DNA of 64,000 bases from Hydractinia symbiolongicarpus (GCF_029227915.1 NC_079885.1:30755001-30819000); one strand, 5' to 3'; positions 1-9,968 are shown, counted from the stretch's first letter. Made by a program: numbers and translations. Notes: a model not told the origin generated them from the letters alone.

Positions 1-3000
1 TATTTTTCCACCACTAAAACGCATAAGACATGTAGTTTACAAAAGTTTTTTCATTTTTGATGAGACGCTGAATAAAAGGAGTTTAATTGCCGGCAAACGA
101 AAACCCGCCATTTCCCGTAAACCCAGGACTCAGCCCGTATAGTCAAAAGTATACAAAGAAAGTACCCAGGGAGTAAACTCATTTCCCGAACGATTTTTTA
201 AATTACTTTGTCACCACTAAAACACATGAGACTTGTAGTTTTCAAAAGTGTTTTCATCTTTGATGAGACGCTGAATAAAAGAAGTTTAATCGCCGGCAAA
301 CGCAAACCTGCGATTTCCCGTAAATCCCGGGCTTGGCCGTATAGTCGAATGTATACAAAGAAAGTACCCAGGGAGTAAACTCATTTACCGAACGATTTTT
401 TGAAAATATTTTTTCACCACTAAAACGCATGAGACTTGTAGTTTTTAAAAATGTTTTCATTTTTGATGAGACGCTGAATAAAAGAAGTTTAATCGCCGTC
501 AAATGAAAACCCGCGATTTCTGGTAAATCCCGGGCTTGGCCCGTATAGTCAAAAGTATGCAAAGAAAGTACCCAGAGAGTAAACTCATTTCCCAAATGAT
601 TTTTTAAATTATTTTGTCACCACTAAAACGCATAAGACTTGTAGTTTTCAAAAGTGTTTTCATTTTTGATGAGACGCTGAATAAAAGAAGTTTAATCGCT
701 GGCGAACGAAACCCGCGATTTCCCGTAAATCCCGGGCTTGGCCCGTATAGTTGTATGTATCTAAAGAAAGTACCCAGGGAGTAAACTGATTTCCCGAACG
801 ATTTTTCAAATTATTTCTGCACCACTAGAAGGAATGAGACTTGTAGTTTTCAAAAATGTTTTCATTTTTAATGAGACCATTAATGAAAGAGGTTTAATTG
901 CCGGAAAACGAAAACCCACGATTTCCCGTAAATCTCGAGCTTGGCCCGTATAGTCGAATGTATACAAAGAAAGTACCCAGGGAGTAAACTCATTTCCCTA
1001 ACGGTTTTTTAAATTATTTTTTCACCACTAAAGCGTATGAGACTTGTTGTTTTCAAAAATGTTTTCATTTTTGATGAGACGCTTAATAAAAGAAGTTTAA
1101 TCGCCGGCAAACGAAAACCCGCGATTTCCCGTAAATCCCAGGCTTGGCCCGTATAGTCAAAAGTATTCAAAGAAAGTACCCAGGGAGTAAACTCATTTCC
1201 CGAACGTTTTTTTAAATTATTTTTTCACCACTAAAACGCACGAGATTTGTAGTTTTCAAAAATGTTTTCATTTTTGATGAGACGCTGAATAAAAGGAGTT
1301 TAATCGCCGGCAAACGAAAACCCGCTATTTCCCGTAAATCCCGGGCTTGGCCCGTATAGTCAAAAGTATACAAAGAAAGTACCCATGGAGTAAACTGATT
1401 TCCCAAACGATTTTTCAAATTATTTCTGCACCACTAGAACAAATGAGACTTGTAGTTTTCAAAAATGTTTTCATTTTTAATGAGACGCTTAATGAAAGAG
1501 GTTTAATCGCCGGCAAACGAAAACCCGCGATTTCCCGTAAATCCCGGACTCGGCCCGTATAGTCAAAAGTATACAAAGAAAGTACCCAGGGAGTAAACTC
1601 ATTTCCCGAACGATTTTTTAAATTATTTTTTCACCACTAAAACGCACGAGATTTGTAGTTTTCAAAAATGTTTTCATTTTTGATGAGACGCTTAATGAAA
1701 GGGGTTTAATCGCCGGCAAACGAAAACCCGCGATTTCCCGTAAATCCCGAGCTTGGCCCGTATAGTCGAATGTATACAAAGGAAGTACCCTGTGAGTAAA
1801 CTCATTTCCAGAACGATTTTTTAAATTATTTTTTCACCACTAAAACGCAGAAGACTTGTTGTTTTGAAAAATGTTTTCATTTTTGATGAGACGCTGAATA
1901 AAAGGAGTTTAATCGCCGGCAAACGAAAACCCGCGATTTCCCGTAAATCCCGGGCTTGACCTGTATAGTCGAATATATACAAAGAAAGTACCCTGTGAGT
2001 AAACTCATTTCCAAAACGATTTTTTAAAATATCCTTTCACCACTAAAACGCAGAAGACTTGTTGTTTTGAAAAATGTTTTCATTTTTGATGAGACGCTGA
2101 ATAAAAGGAGTTTAATCGCTGGCAAACGAAAACCCGCGATTTCCCGTAAATCCCGGGCTTGGCCCGTATAGTCAAAAGTATACAAAGAAAGTACCCAGGG
2201 AGTAAACTGATTTCCCGAACGATTTTTCAAATTATTTCTGCACCACTAGAACAAATGAGACTTGTAGTTTTCAAAAATGTTTTCATTTTTAATGAGACGC
2301 TTAATGAAAGAGGTTTAATCGCCGGCAAACGAAAACCCGCGATTTCCCGTAAATCCCGGACTCGGCCCGTATAGTCAAAAGTATACAAAGAAAGTACCCA
2401 GGAAGTAAACTCATTTCCCGAACGATTTTTAAAATTATTTTTTCACCACTAAAACGTATGAGACTTGTAGTTTTCAGAAATGTTTTCATTTTTGATGAGA
2501 CGCTTAATGAATGTGGTTTAAACGCCGGCAAACGAAAACCTGCGATTTCTCGTAAATCCCGGGCTTGGCCCGTATAGTCGAATGTATACAAAGAAAGCAC
2601 CCTGTGAGTAAACTCATTTCCAAAACGATTTTTTAAAATATCTTTTCACCACTAAAACGCATGAGACTTGTAGTTTTCAGAAATGTTTTCCTTTTTGATG
2701 AGACGCTTAATGAAAGTGGTTTAATCTCCGGCAAACGAAAACCCGCGATTTCCCGTAAATCCCGGGCTTGGCCCGTATAGTCGAATGTATACAAAGAAAG
2801 TACCCATGGAGTAAACTCATTTTCCGAACGATTTTTTAAATTATTTTTTCACCACTACAACGCATGACACTTGTGGTTTTTAAAAATGTTTTCATTTTTG
2901 ATGAGACGCTGAATAAAAGAAGTTTAATCGCCGGCAAACGAAAACCCGCGATTTCCCGTAAATCCCGGACTCGGCCCGTATAGTCAAAAGTATACAAAGA

Positions 3001-4575
3001 AAGTACCCAGGGAGTAAACTCATTTCCCGAACGATTTTTTAAATTATTTTTTCACCACTAAAATGCATGAGACTTGTAGTTTTCAGAAATGTTTTCATTT
3101 TTGATGAGACGCTTAATGAAAGTGGTTTAATCGCCGGCAAACGAAAACCCGCGATTTCCCGTAAATCCCGGGCTTGGCCTGTATAGTCGAATGTATACAA
3201 AGAAAAAACCCAGGGAGTAAACTCATTTCCCGAACGATTTTTTAAATTATTTTTTCACCACAAAAACGCGTGAGACTTGTAGTTTTCAAAGGTGTTTTCA
3301 TTTTTGATGAGACGCTAAATAAAAGAAGTTTAATCGCCGGCAAACGAAAATCCGCCATTTCCCGTAAACCCCGGACTCGGCCCGTATAGTCAAAAGTACA
3401 AAAAGAAAGAAAGCAAACTCATTTCTCAAACGATTTTTTAAATTATTTTTTCACCACTACAACGCATGAGACTTGTAGTTTTCAAAAATGTTTTCATTTT
3501 TGATGAGAGGCTGAATAAAAGAAGTTTATTCGCCGGCAAACGAAAACCCGCGATTTCCCGTAAATCCAGGACTCGGCGCGTATAGTCAAAAGTATACAAA
3601 GAAAGTACCCTGTGTGTAAACTCATTTCCAAAACGATTTTTTAAATTATCTTTTCACCACTAAAATGCATGAGACTTGTAGTTTTCAAAAATGTTTTCAT
3701 TTTTGATGAGACGCTGAATAAACGAAGTTTAATCGCCGGCAAAGGAAAACCCGCCATTTCCCGTAAACCCCGGAGTCGGCCCGTATAGTCAAAAGTATAC
3801 AAAGAAAGTACCCAGGGAGTAAACTCATTTTCCGAACGATTTTTTAAATTATTTTTTCACCACTACAACGCATGAGACTTGTAGTTTTCAAAAATGAAAG
3901 TACCCAGGGAGTGAAATCATTTCCTAAACGATTTTTTAAATTATTTTCTCACCACTAAAACGCATGAGACTTGTAGTTTTTAAGAGTGTTTTCATTTTTG
4001 ATGAGACGCTTAATAAAAGAGGTTTAATCGCCGGCAAACGAAAACCCGCGATGTCCCGTAAATCCCGGGCTTGGCCGTATAGTCGAATGTATACAAAGAA
4101 AGTACCCTGTGAGTAAACTCATTTCCAGAACGATTTTTTAAATTATTTTTCCACCACTAAAAGGCATAAGACATGTAGTTTACAAAATTTTTTTCATTTA
4201 TGATGAGACGCTGAATAAAAGGAGTTTAATTGCCGGCAAACGAAAACCCGCCATTTCCCGTAAACCCAGGACTCAGCCCGTATAGTCAAAAGTATACAAA
4301 GAAAGTACCCAGGGAGTAAACTCATTTCCCGAATGATTTTTTAAATTACTTTGTCACCACTAAAACACATGAGACTTGTAGTTTTCAAAAGTGTTTTCAT
4401 TTTTGATGAGACGCTGAATAAAAGAAGTTTAATCGCCGGCAAACGCAAACCTGCGATTTCCCGTAAATCCCGGGCTTGGCCGTATAGTCGAATGTATACA
4501 AAGAAAGTACCCAGGGAGTAAACTCACTTACCGAACGATTTTTTAAATTATTTCTGCACCACTAGAAGGAATGAG
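1..4575. repeat. Left part of ~203-bp satellite array
   Basis: Head-to-tail copies of a unit of about 203 bp, roughly 22 of them, running from the window edge to the insertion site of the Polinton. Each unit carries recognisable blocks in order: CACCACTAAAACGC, GAGACTTGTAGTTTTC, GATGAGACGCTGAATAAAAG, TTTAATCGCCGGCAAACG, GATTTCCCGTAAATCCCGG, GGCCCGTATAGTC, AAAGAAAGTACCCAGGGAG and CGAACGATTTTTTAAATTAT. Positions 1-405 recur at 4144-4548, so a higher-order repeat of about 4.1 kb is present, minus two units. One unit is internally deleted: near 3896 the sequence jumps from the middle of one unit to its AAAGTACCC block. No gene is seen. Open frames here are repeat artefacts because 203 is not divisible by three. 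Confidence 0.97.
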
Positions 4576-4580
4576 ACTTG
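4576..4580. repeat. Left target-site duplication (ACTTG)
   Basis: ACTTG directly precedes the left terminal inverted repeat and recurs directly after the right one (21244-21248). In an uninterrupted satellite unit this pentamer occurs once, inside GAGACTTGTAG, for example at 839-843. A 6-bp duplication does not fit, because the next bases on each side differ. Mavericks/Polintons are known for 5-6 bp duplications. Confidence 0.92.
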
Positions 4581-4858
4581 AGAGATAGGAAAATACCAAT
4601 GTTAGGACAGACCCCCTTAGCAGTTTCCTATCCCACGTCAAATCATGGATCATCCCTGTTAAATCAACGATAGAAGAGTCCATAAAATCCATGTGCACTT
4701 TACCACTTTACGTTAAATAAGCGGGCATGCTCTATAATATCTGCCCAAAACCCCCCTCCCCGGCCGCGTCCCCCTGGGCCCCTCCCCACCCTCCCCGTCC
4801 CATGGGTCCCTACCCACCCTCATATGTCGTGCCCTATAATTTATAGTGTTATGTGTGT
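4581..4858 (+). repeat. Left terminal inverted repeat
   Basis: Begins AGAGATAGGAAAATACC and matches the reverse complement of 20966-21243 with one mismatch (4699 versus 21125). Inner similarity ends in a GT run that differs by two GT steps. The repeat contains a C-rich tract at about 4745-4800, with CCCCTCCCCACCCTCCCC at 4779-4796 (a G-quadruplex motif on the other strand), and the 13-bp dyad CTATAATTTATAG near 4834. In Polintons the inverted ends are the integrase substrate and the presumed protein-primed replication origins. Here that is inferred from the family. Confidence 0.95.
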
Positions 4859-4864
4859 GTGTCT

Positions 4865-4889
4865 ATCTTTACCAGAAACAAGTAAAGAT
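4865..4889. terminator. 3' hairpin after the leftmost minus-strand genes
   Basis: An 8-bp perfect stem, ATCTTTAC/GTAAAGAT, with a 9-nt loop, 19 nt past the stop of the 116-aa gene. An almost identical 25-mer lies at 13845-13869, read from the opposite strand, and shares the loop letters CAGAAACA. No AATAAA lies between the stop and the hairpin. I infer a 3'-end-forming or terminator signal from its position only. Confidence 0.55.
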
Positions 4890-4908
4890 GATTGCAATGT
4901 TGCAAGGT

Positions 4909-5259
4909 TTAGCGCCACATAATGTCATAACTGAAGAATAGATTTTGATGATTCTTTTGAGATTGTTTGAGACCATTTGATCTGACAAAGGCATCACTCT
5001 TCCAACCATAATCCTTCAATTCATCACAAAGTCTTGCGGGCAACCATGTCTTATATTTATTTCCCATTCTATCTTGAACCTCCGCATACATAGATTTTTC
5101 AGAAAGAGCACCAGGTCTTGATATTTCCATCTCTTTCACATATTTAACAAGGTAAATATCGTTTTTAGGCAGCTCTCTCCACTTTATGATTGAAGTAACT
5201 TGTTCTATGTTTTGTTCAAATTCTTCAACTGTTGGAAAAGCCATCGTGTTTATATTCAC
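4909..5259 (-). CDS. Small conserved Polinton-type protein, 116 aa
   Basis: An intact minus-strand frame closest to the left end. It is not assigned to a named domain. The middle has alternating strand-like segments (NDIYLVKYVKEMEIS, then YAEVQDRMGNKYKTWLP) followed by a leucine-rich LCDELKDYGW stretch. That layout resembles small OB-fold-like, possibly single-stranded-DNA-binding proteins of similar elements, but this is a shape argument and weak. There is no signal peptide or membrane segment. The start may be the second methionine (MAFPTVEEFEQ, codon 6), which begins the better-looking domain; the five residues before it look like an AT-rich leader. It probably shares a minus-strand transcription unit with the 397-aa gene upstream, and a hairpin follows the stop. 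Confidence 0.75.
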   Translation of the reverse strand: MNINTMAFPTVEEFEQNIEQVTSIIKWRELPKNDIYLVKYVKEMEISRPGALSEKSMYAEVQDRMGNKYKTWLPARLCDELKDYGWKSDAFVRSNGLKQSQKNHQNLFFSYDIMWR

Positions 5260-5504
5260 GATTACATCTCTTTATACCACTTTATAGATTCTATCGGAAA
5301 GCAGTTTTTGTTATCTTGTAAAACCATCTGTCAATCAAACGCTTATAACAATAGGATTTTACATATTTTACATACCAGAAAGTTGTTTACATAAGAAAAA
5401 AGTTAAAACGAAAGTGGCCGTTGCTAAGGATATTTGGTATGTAAGGAATGCATTGTTTCTCTATTGTTATTCTGGCTTGATTGACATTTAATTGACGTCA
5501 TTCT
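5260..5504. other. AT-rich spacer between two minus-strand genes
   Basis: 245 bp without a convincing frame. It contains the perfect 8-bp palindrome TGACGTCA (5493-5500), just past the stop of the 397-aa gene, which has the form of a CRE/ATF site. Several AT-rich stretches could serve as a promoter or leader for the downstream 116-aa gene. No hairpin like those at the other 3' ends is seen, which fits co-transcription of the two minus-strand genes. Confidence 0.4.
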
Positions 5505-6698
5505 TTATCTAAACAAATACCATATGAAATAACCCGTTGTCATAACAATCACAAGAGCGATCTTCTCATCTTCGTGCGTAGGAGGAGGAGTATCTTTGTG
5601 GTAAGGTGTAGTAATGTGTTTATCTGTAGTATCGACGTGGTGTACGGTAATGTGTTTATCGGTATGATCAGGATGATCGGGTGTTACTGGCTTCTTTCTA
5701 GTTATCTTATGTGATTCAGCTGTTTTTTCAATAACATTGACCTTTCGATTAATACCGATGGTAAGATCTTCACCCGATATCAAAATCTTGTTGTTGTAAC
5801 CCACCACACCCGTCTTAATTCTGAGATTCATGTCACTAGGTAACATATAAATACCTTGTCCAACCGAATAATCAACCTTACTTGAAGCGTAGTTTAAAGT
5901 ATCCTGATAACGTTTAATGTCCTCCTGAATATCAACCCTACGGTTAACAATGTCTTCAAGGTTATTCATAAAAACTCTTTGAGCGGTCAGAGCACTTGAA
6001 TCATTACCGAGGATGGATGAGCGCGCCGAGGCTTGAGAACTAAGAACAAGATAGGCATAGGCCCTAACACTGCTCGAGATCTTCACAAGGCCCGTTTTTG
6101 TAAATCCATCGGATTTTTCCACAATCCACCGCGTCATGGAGTCGTTAGTGAAATAACTCAACCCGGGAGTTGGATAGTCTTTACGTCTTTTTTGATATGA
6201 AGTGAAAAAGTACTGACCTCTGTATTTCATGGGGTTGGAATCAACATCATACTCACCACAGATTTTTAGAAATTCCTCATTTGAATAAGGATTATCATAT
6301 TGATTAAAACTATCCTCAAAGGGTAGAGGTGTCTGTAAGCGCTTAATGATTCGTCTAATGTGATAATACACATGAAAACGATATATTGACCTGACCATAG
6401 ATCTACCATCCTTCAGGTGTTCCGAACTTACCCCACAGGCACTTGAAGCGCACCAAGTGGCGAAATTTAGCTGGGTTTGCCATAATCTAAAAGGTTGCTC
6501 ATTCCAAATTCTCATACGTTGCGCGTTATGACTAAGTTCATAATTGGTAAAAATATTAGGAAAGGAAGCGGGGAAAGAGCCACTTTCAGACACAATAATG
6601 GCCTGTTTGTACAGATCCCTAGCGCCCAATATTTGAAGATCCAGCCCTCCATTTGGCTTATATGCCGCATTCGGGTTATATCTGAAAATGTCATCCAT
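5505..6698 (-). CDS. Conserved Polinton structural-type protein with C-terminal membrane anchor, 397 aa
   Basis: An intact 397-codon minus-strand frame. The N-terminal 300 residues form a conserved globular region with motifs such as NGGLDLQILGARDL, NAQRMRIWNEQ, YRFHVYYHIRR and VEKSDGFTK. From about residue 325 a Pro/His/Thr-rich linker with repeated DKHIT pieces leads to a single hydrophobic segment at about 379-396 (ALVIVMTTGYFIWYLF), so it is probably tail-anchored. I recall the same arrangement in cnidarian Polintons but know no proven function. A minor virion or assembly role is an inference from abundance and neighbourhood. The gene is divergent from the penton gene, with only 38 bp between the two starts, so the virion block and this gene are probably regulated together. 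Confidence 0.85.
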   Translation of the reverse strand: MDDIFRYNPNAAYKPNGGLDLQILGARDLYKQAIIVSESGSFPASFPNIFTNYELSHNAQRMRIWNEQPFRLWQTQLNFATWCASSACGVSSEHLKDGRSMVRSIYRFHVYYHIRRIIKRLQTPLPFEDSFNQYDNPYSNEEFLKICGEYDVDSNPMKYRGQYFFTSYQKRRKDYPTPGLSYFTNDSMTRWIVEKSDGFTKTGLVKISSSVRAYAYLVLSSQASARSSILGNDSSALTAQRVFMNNLEDIVNRRVDIQEDIKRYQDTLNYASSKVDYSVGQGIYMLPSDMNLRIKTGVVGYNNKILISGEDLTIGINRKVNVIEKTAESHKITRKKPVTPDHPDHTDKHITVHHVDTTDKHITTPYHKDTPPPTHEDEKIALVIVMTTGYFIWYLFR

Positions 6699-6736
6699 TC
6701 TTTGATTTAAATATATTCACAATCTCTAATATAATA
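6699..6736. promoter_or_regulatory. Divergent promoter between the 397-aa gene and penton
   Basis: Only 38 AT-rich base pairs separate two divergent start codons. On the plus side CTAATATAATA abuts the penton ATG. The same 11-mer occurs 3 nt before the ATG at 12594, in the element's other short divergent spacer. On the minus side a TATATTTAAAT sequence serves as a TATA-like candidate. Leaders must be very short, as in compact viral promoters. Confidence 0.6.
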
Positions 6737-7300
6737 ATGTATATCACAATAAAGGACGTAAATAGCGAGAAGAAAATCTATTTGTATCAACCGATAGACA
6801 ACTCACATGGTACAAAGGAGGTTGCGATCGTGGAGACGTTTTCGGATAATGTCACATATGTAGCTACAGCTCCAATAGATATACCCTTGGCTGACGGAGT
6901 TACCACGGTTAGGTTACAACAGGGTAAGCACTACACGGGGAGGGAGTTGAATTCAATCGTGAGAGGTGATGTAAAATCAACACAACTAGCTAGAAACTCT
7001 AAGTTGAGTAAAATATTCAATCTAGGGGGTATAACGGAACTACATTTTAATCTTAATGAATTGGATAACTCGTTAAATCTTAAAGACGGTGAATATAGCA
7101 ACAACCTGATGACATATCATATATCCGAGGATGGTGGTGATTTTACATATATTGAACCGAAAAATCCGCAATATAAGAAACTAAAGAAAGGTTTACTTCA
7201 ATCACTTACCATGAGAGTCACAGGTCAGGATGGTAAGGTGCTATGGGGTGGTATGAAGACAACAGTTACCCTACACATAAGAGATACGGCGGACAGATGA
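6737..7300 (+). CDS. Penton (minor capsid) protein, single jelly-roll, 187 aa
   Basis: A predicted beta-rich protein of 187 residues directly upstream of the major capsid gene, which is the standard Polinton/adintovirus position of the single jelly-roll penton that closes the icosahedral vertices. Strand-like segments alternate throughout (KKIYLYQPID, KEVAIVETFSDNVTYVATA, TVRLQQGKHYTGREL, LLQSLTMRVTGQDGKVLW, TTVTLHIRD), and there is no membrane segment or long helix. Length agrees with other pentons of these elements. It is first in a tight block of penton, major capsid and ATPase. The start follows the divergent promoter immediately. The assignment rests on position, size and fold pattern rather than a catalytic motif. 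Confidence 0.8.
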   Translation: MYITIKDVNSEKKIYLYQPIDNSHGTKEVAIVETFSDNVTYVATAPIDIPLADGVTTVRLQQGKHYTGRELNSIVRGDVKSTQLARNSKLSKIFNLGGITELHFNLNELDNSLNLKDGEYSNNLMTYHISEDGGDFTYIEPKNPQYKKLKKGLLQSLTMRVTGQDGKVLWGGMKTTVTLHIRDTADR

Positions 7301-7355
7301 TAACGTAGCATTAACCGAATTAAAGTAAAATAAAATAAAAGTAATATGGAATAGC

Positions 7356-8675
7356 ATGGAATACGGGAAAAAGTTAAACCCAGAGCGTTCACTTAGAACC
7401 GCACATGGCGTAAAAGGAACGCATCAAAAAGTAATTGTCACTCACAACCCAAGTGAGATTGATCAGAACCAGTTACTCCTGATTAGGTTCCCTAATTTAG
7501 GTAACGATGATGTCATTGTTCCCGGTACTTCGAAAATAAGTTTCGACATTGATCTCGAATCAAAAGTCGCCACGAAGAGAACATTGGTCTCTAACATAGG
7601 GAGGGCAATTGTTAAAAAGTTGGCCATCAAGTTCGAGGGTACCGAGATTCTGAGCATTGATGACTTTGATCTTTTCGGGTGCTACAGAGATTTATGGTTA
7701 ACCAAGTCTGAAAAAAGAAATGCAATAAGACAAGGTATCATCTTTGATGAAGGGTGTACAGAAAACTGTATGAAACTGAGAGTTGGAGCCGCGGATAAAG
7801 ACGCATCGGAGGTAGCGGACAAAGCTATTTATGATGCATACAAAAACAAGTTCACCATACCACTAGATTTTGAAATGTTAGATAGCACGATCCCATATTA
7901 TCAGGCTGGATTAGGTAATAGGCTGTGTTATGAGATAACATTCAACAATTATGACAGGGTAGTATTATCAACACCAACCAAACCTTCCGGTGCCGCATCG
8001 GCACCCGCGCCGGATGCTAAATACAAAATCTCCAACATATCTCTCGAATATGAGATTGTGACACAACCCACACTCGCCAGATTCATCTCAAATGAATACC
8101 AAAACATGGCCGTGCTCTATGACAGATTTCTGAGACATAGACAAATTAGGGTGGATAAGTCGGACACAACATGGAATTGGTCGTTCAATACACCGTGCAA
8201 GTCTTTGAAGGGTATATTGGTTCTGTTTGAGGAAGAGAAATCTTACAAACGAGATACAGGTAGGTTCTACAATCCCAAGATCAAAAAGGTATCCGCCATA
8301 GTTGAGGGTAAGCCCAACCAACTTTTCGCTCAGGGGATGCAACCGTTTGAGCATTATGGTGAAATATGCAAGTATTTTGCGGAGGGCAAACAAAGGGATG
8401 GTAACGCCGGTGAAATACAAAAACATCTGCAACTACATGATGTGAAGGTCGCGGACTACCTAACCACGAAATATGCTCTATGGCTGGATTTCAGAACCAT
8501 AGATGAAAACTCACTGCACGGGACCGGCCGACGGATTGAAAATGCAAGCGAGGGGATCACACTTCAAGTTGAAAAGACGGCCGAAATCGCGGGATCCTTT
8601 AACGCCTACATATATTTAATCATGGATGCTCAATTAAATATTCAAAACGGTGAAATTATTGATGTACTATATTAA
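7356..8675 (+). CDS. Major capsid protein (hexon), double jelly-roll, 439 aa
   Basis: A 439-residue beta-rich protein, the expected size and position for the double jelly-roll capsid protein that Polintons share with adenovirus-like and virophage-like viruses. The N-terminal part carries the conserved-looking IRFPNLGNDDVIVPGTSKI strand region and AIVKKLAIKFEGTEI. The centre has FTIPLDFEMLDSTIPYYQAG followed by an Ala/Pro/Ser-rich loop (about residues 208-222, SGAASAPAPDA). The second half has IRVDKSDTTWNWSFN and LKGILVLFEEE. There is no membrane segment. A 55-bp AT-rich leader separates it from the penton gene, and the ATPase starts 1 nt after its stop. The frame is intact. Confidence 0.9.
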   Translation: MEYGKKLNPERSLRTAHGVKGTHQKVIVTHNPSEIDQNQLLLIRFPNLGNDDVIVPGTSKISFDIDLESKVATKRTLVSNIGRAIVKKLAIKFEGTEILSIDDFDLFGCYRDLWLTKSEKRNAIRQGIIFDEGCTENCMKLRVGAADKDASEVADKAIYDAYKNKFTIPLDFEMLDSTIPYYQAGLGNRLCYEITFNNYDRVVLSTPTKPSGAASAPAPDAKYKISNISLEYEIVTQPTLARFISNEYQNMAVLYDRFLRHRQIRVDKSDTTWNWSFNTPCKSLKGILVLFEEEKSYKRDTGRFYNPKIKKVSAIVEGKPNQLFAQGMQPFEHYGEICKYFAEGKQRDGNAGEIQKHLQLHDVKVADYLTTKYALWLDFRTIDENSLHGTGRRIENASEGITLQVEKTAEIAGSFNAYIYLIMDAQLNIQNGEIIDVLY

Positions 8676-8676
8676 G

Positions 8677-9273
8677 ATGGACTACATGAAAGATCCTCAC
8701 ACGGCATTATTCGTCGGTCCAACGGGCTGCGGAAAATCCAAACGCGTAGTAACACTGCTGGAGAGTGAATACTTTGATCACTTCGATTTCATTGTGATTA
8801 TATGTCCAACATTAAGATGGAACAAGACATATATGGGGAGTAACTGGTTCTGGAGGGATAGATATGTGATTCTAATTGAGCCCAGAGGTATGTTGTATGA
8901 ATGGATTCAAAAGATGACGGATTTCTGTGCCGGATACAAAACATTATTCCTGATCGACGATATAATCGCAGATGAGAAGCTGGACAAAAAGAGGCAACCG
9001 CTTCTGGAGCTGGCCATCAGCGGTCGGCATCGAAACCACACCATGTGGCTACTCACACAATCATACACCGCGATACCGAAGAACTTACGAAGGCAGGCAA
9101 AAATGTTATATGTGTGGTATCCGAAGGACAGACATGATCTCGCAACCATCCACGAAGAGAATGATGTCATTGAATCGTCGGAGATCCAGAAGGTTAAGGA
9201 AAGGCTGAAAGATGGCAAATATACACATTTAGTCATGAGGATGGAACATCCAAGAACTCACGTGATTTGCTAG
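8677..9273 (+). CDS. A32-like genome-packaging ATPase (FtsK/HerA superfamily), 198 aa
   Basis: Walker A is GPTGCGKS at residues 14-21, Walker B is FLIDD at 91-95, and a sensor-type LLTQS follows at 125-129, with an arginine-rich SGRHRN before it. This order is typical of poxvirus A32-like ATPases, which pump DNA into preformed capsids. I chose the ATG at 8677, 1 nt after the capsid stop, rather than the in-frame ATG at 8650 inside the capsid gene, because the ATPase domain begins there and the overlap is unnecessary. At about 200 residues it is a compact member of the family. The gene is intact and closes the virion block; a strong hairpin follows 12 nt after the stop. Confidence 0.95.
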   Translation: MDYMKDPHTALFVGPTGCGKSKRVVTLLESEYFDHFDFIVIICPTLRWNKTYMGSNWFWRDRYVILIEPRGMLYEWIQKMTDFCAGYKTLFLIDDIIADEKLDKKRQPLLELAISGRHRNHTMWLLTQSYTAIPKNLRRQAKMLYVWYPKDRHDLATIHEENDVIESSEIQKVKERLKDGKYTHLVMRMEHPRTHVIC

Positions 9274-9285
9274 AATGGACATTTT

Positions 9286-9310
9286 TTTGTTACAAGAGTC
9301 TTGTAACAAA
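9286..9310. terminator. 3' hairpin after the virion block
   Basis: A perfect 12-bp inverted repeat, TTTGTTACAAGA and TCTTGTAACAAA, around one base, so an RNA hairpin would have a 3-nt or larger loop. It is 12 nt past the ATPase stop and preceded by a T run. The same TGTTAC/GTAACA arms recur at 11241, 15245 and 16456. No AATAAA lies nearby. Confidence 0.6.
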
Positions 9311-9353
9311 TCTATAGGAAAACTACAGCATAGTACTGTAGTACTGTAGTACC
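9311..9353 (+). promoter_or_regulatory. Probable promoter/leader of the small membrane-protein cluster
   Basis: Forty-three bases between the 3' hairpin and the next ATG. The 8-mer TAGTACTG/TACTGTAG is repeated just before the start codon, giving a short dyad with an upstream CTACAG. This is the only non-coding space in which the following five-gene run could be initiated. Confidence 0.35.
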
Positions 9354-9968
9354 ATGATAGAATATATAAATTTCATATTACTGGTGATAGCTGTAGTGCT
9401 ATTGCTGGTATTGGTTAGTTTTTGCCTTTTTTGTATTAAAAAATACCTATCGCTATTGAAAATGGCTGAAAACGCAATTGGCAACATAATTTTTATCGAT
9501 GAACAGGATGCCCGGGATGATGGGAAGAGACAAAAATTGCTCGAGTGTGTGCTGACGGGAAATAGTAAGTTATATCTTGGTAAGATGTATACGGAGGCGG
9601 GGATCCAGAAGCTCAAGAATGATGAGGTGGATAAACTGTTCACCATATACGAGGCTAAACTATCCGGTCAAATGGTAAAGTCTTTGGGACAGTCAATAAT
9701 CCACATGTACTCCATGGGCGCCTGTACAGCTCTCGGTATAAAAAATCAAAAAGCTCTGAGTGATGACCTGGAGAATGATCCATTCCTAAACTCGGCACTC
9801 CAAAGGTTCACATGTGATCTATATTATAAGTTCGGATCACTACTATCACCAATCAGTGTAGGTTTAATAACAGGTAGGCATTATATCGCGGGAAAAAATT
9901 TAAACAATATCGATACGGATACTAAAGATGTCGGATACTCCAGTTCAGGTGACAACGAAGAACCCTAA
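9354..9968 (+). CDS. Membrane-anchored conserved Polinton protein, 204 aa
   Basis: Residues about 4-27 form a single strongly hydrophobic segment (FILLVIAVVLLLVLVSF) followed by a short basic stretch, so the protein is probably an N-terminally anchored membrane protein. The remainder is soluble and mixed helical, with a conserved-looking block around residues 115-170 (HMYSMGACTALG, DDLENDPFLNSALQRF, SPISVGLITGRHY). I recall related proteins in cnidarian Polintons but know no function. It starts the cluster of small membrane proteins after the virion block. Its last 41 bases overlap the next gene in another reading frame. Confidence 0.8.
   Translation: MIEYINFILLVIAVVLLLVLVSFCLFCIKKYLSLLKMAENAIGNIIFIDEQDARDDGKRQKLLECVLTGNSKLYLGKMYTEAGIQKLKNDEVDKLFTIYEAKLSGQMVKSLGQSIIHMYSMGACTALGIKNQKALSDDLENDPFLNSALQRFTCDLYYKFGSLLSPISVGLITGRHYIAGKNLNNIDTDTKDVGYSSSGDNEEP

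Noticed and set aside
1330-1350. CENP-B box in the satellite (around TTTCCCGTAAATCCCGGG).
   Set aside because: The spacing does not fit: the required A before NN-CGGG is a T here, and TTCG is TTCC.
1-4575. CRISPR-like array of repeats.
   Set aside because: The whole 203-bp unit repeats. There are no short repeats separated by unique spacers, and the context is eukaryotic.
4576-4581. Six-base target duplication, usual for many Polintons.
   Set aside because: The sixth base differs on both possible sides (GACTTG versus TACTTG, or ACTTGA versus ACTTGT), so the data support five.
8650-8676. ATPase start at the upstream in-frame ATG.
   Set aside because: It would overlap the capsid gene by 26 nt and add nine residues with no domain role. 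The ATG 1 nt after the capsid stop fits better.
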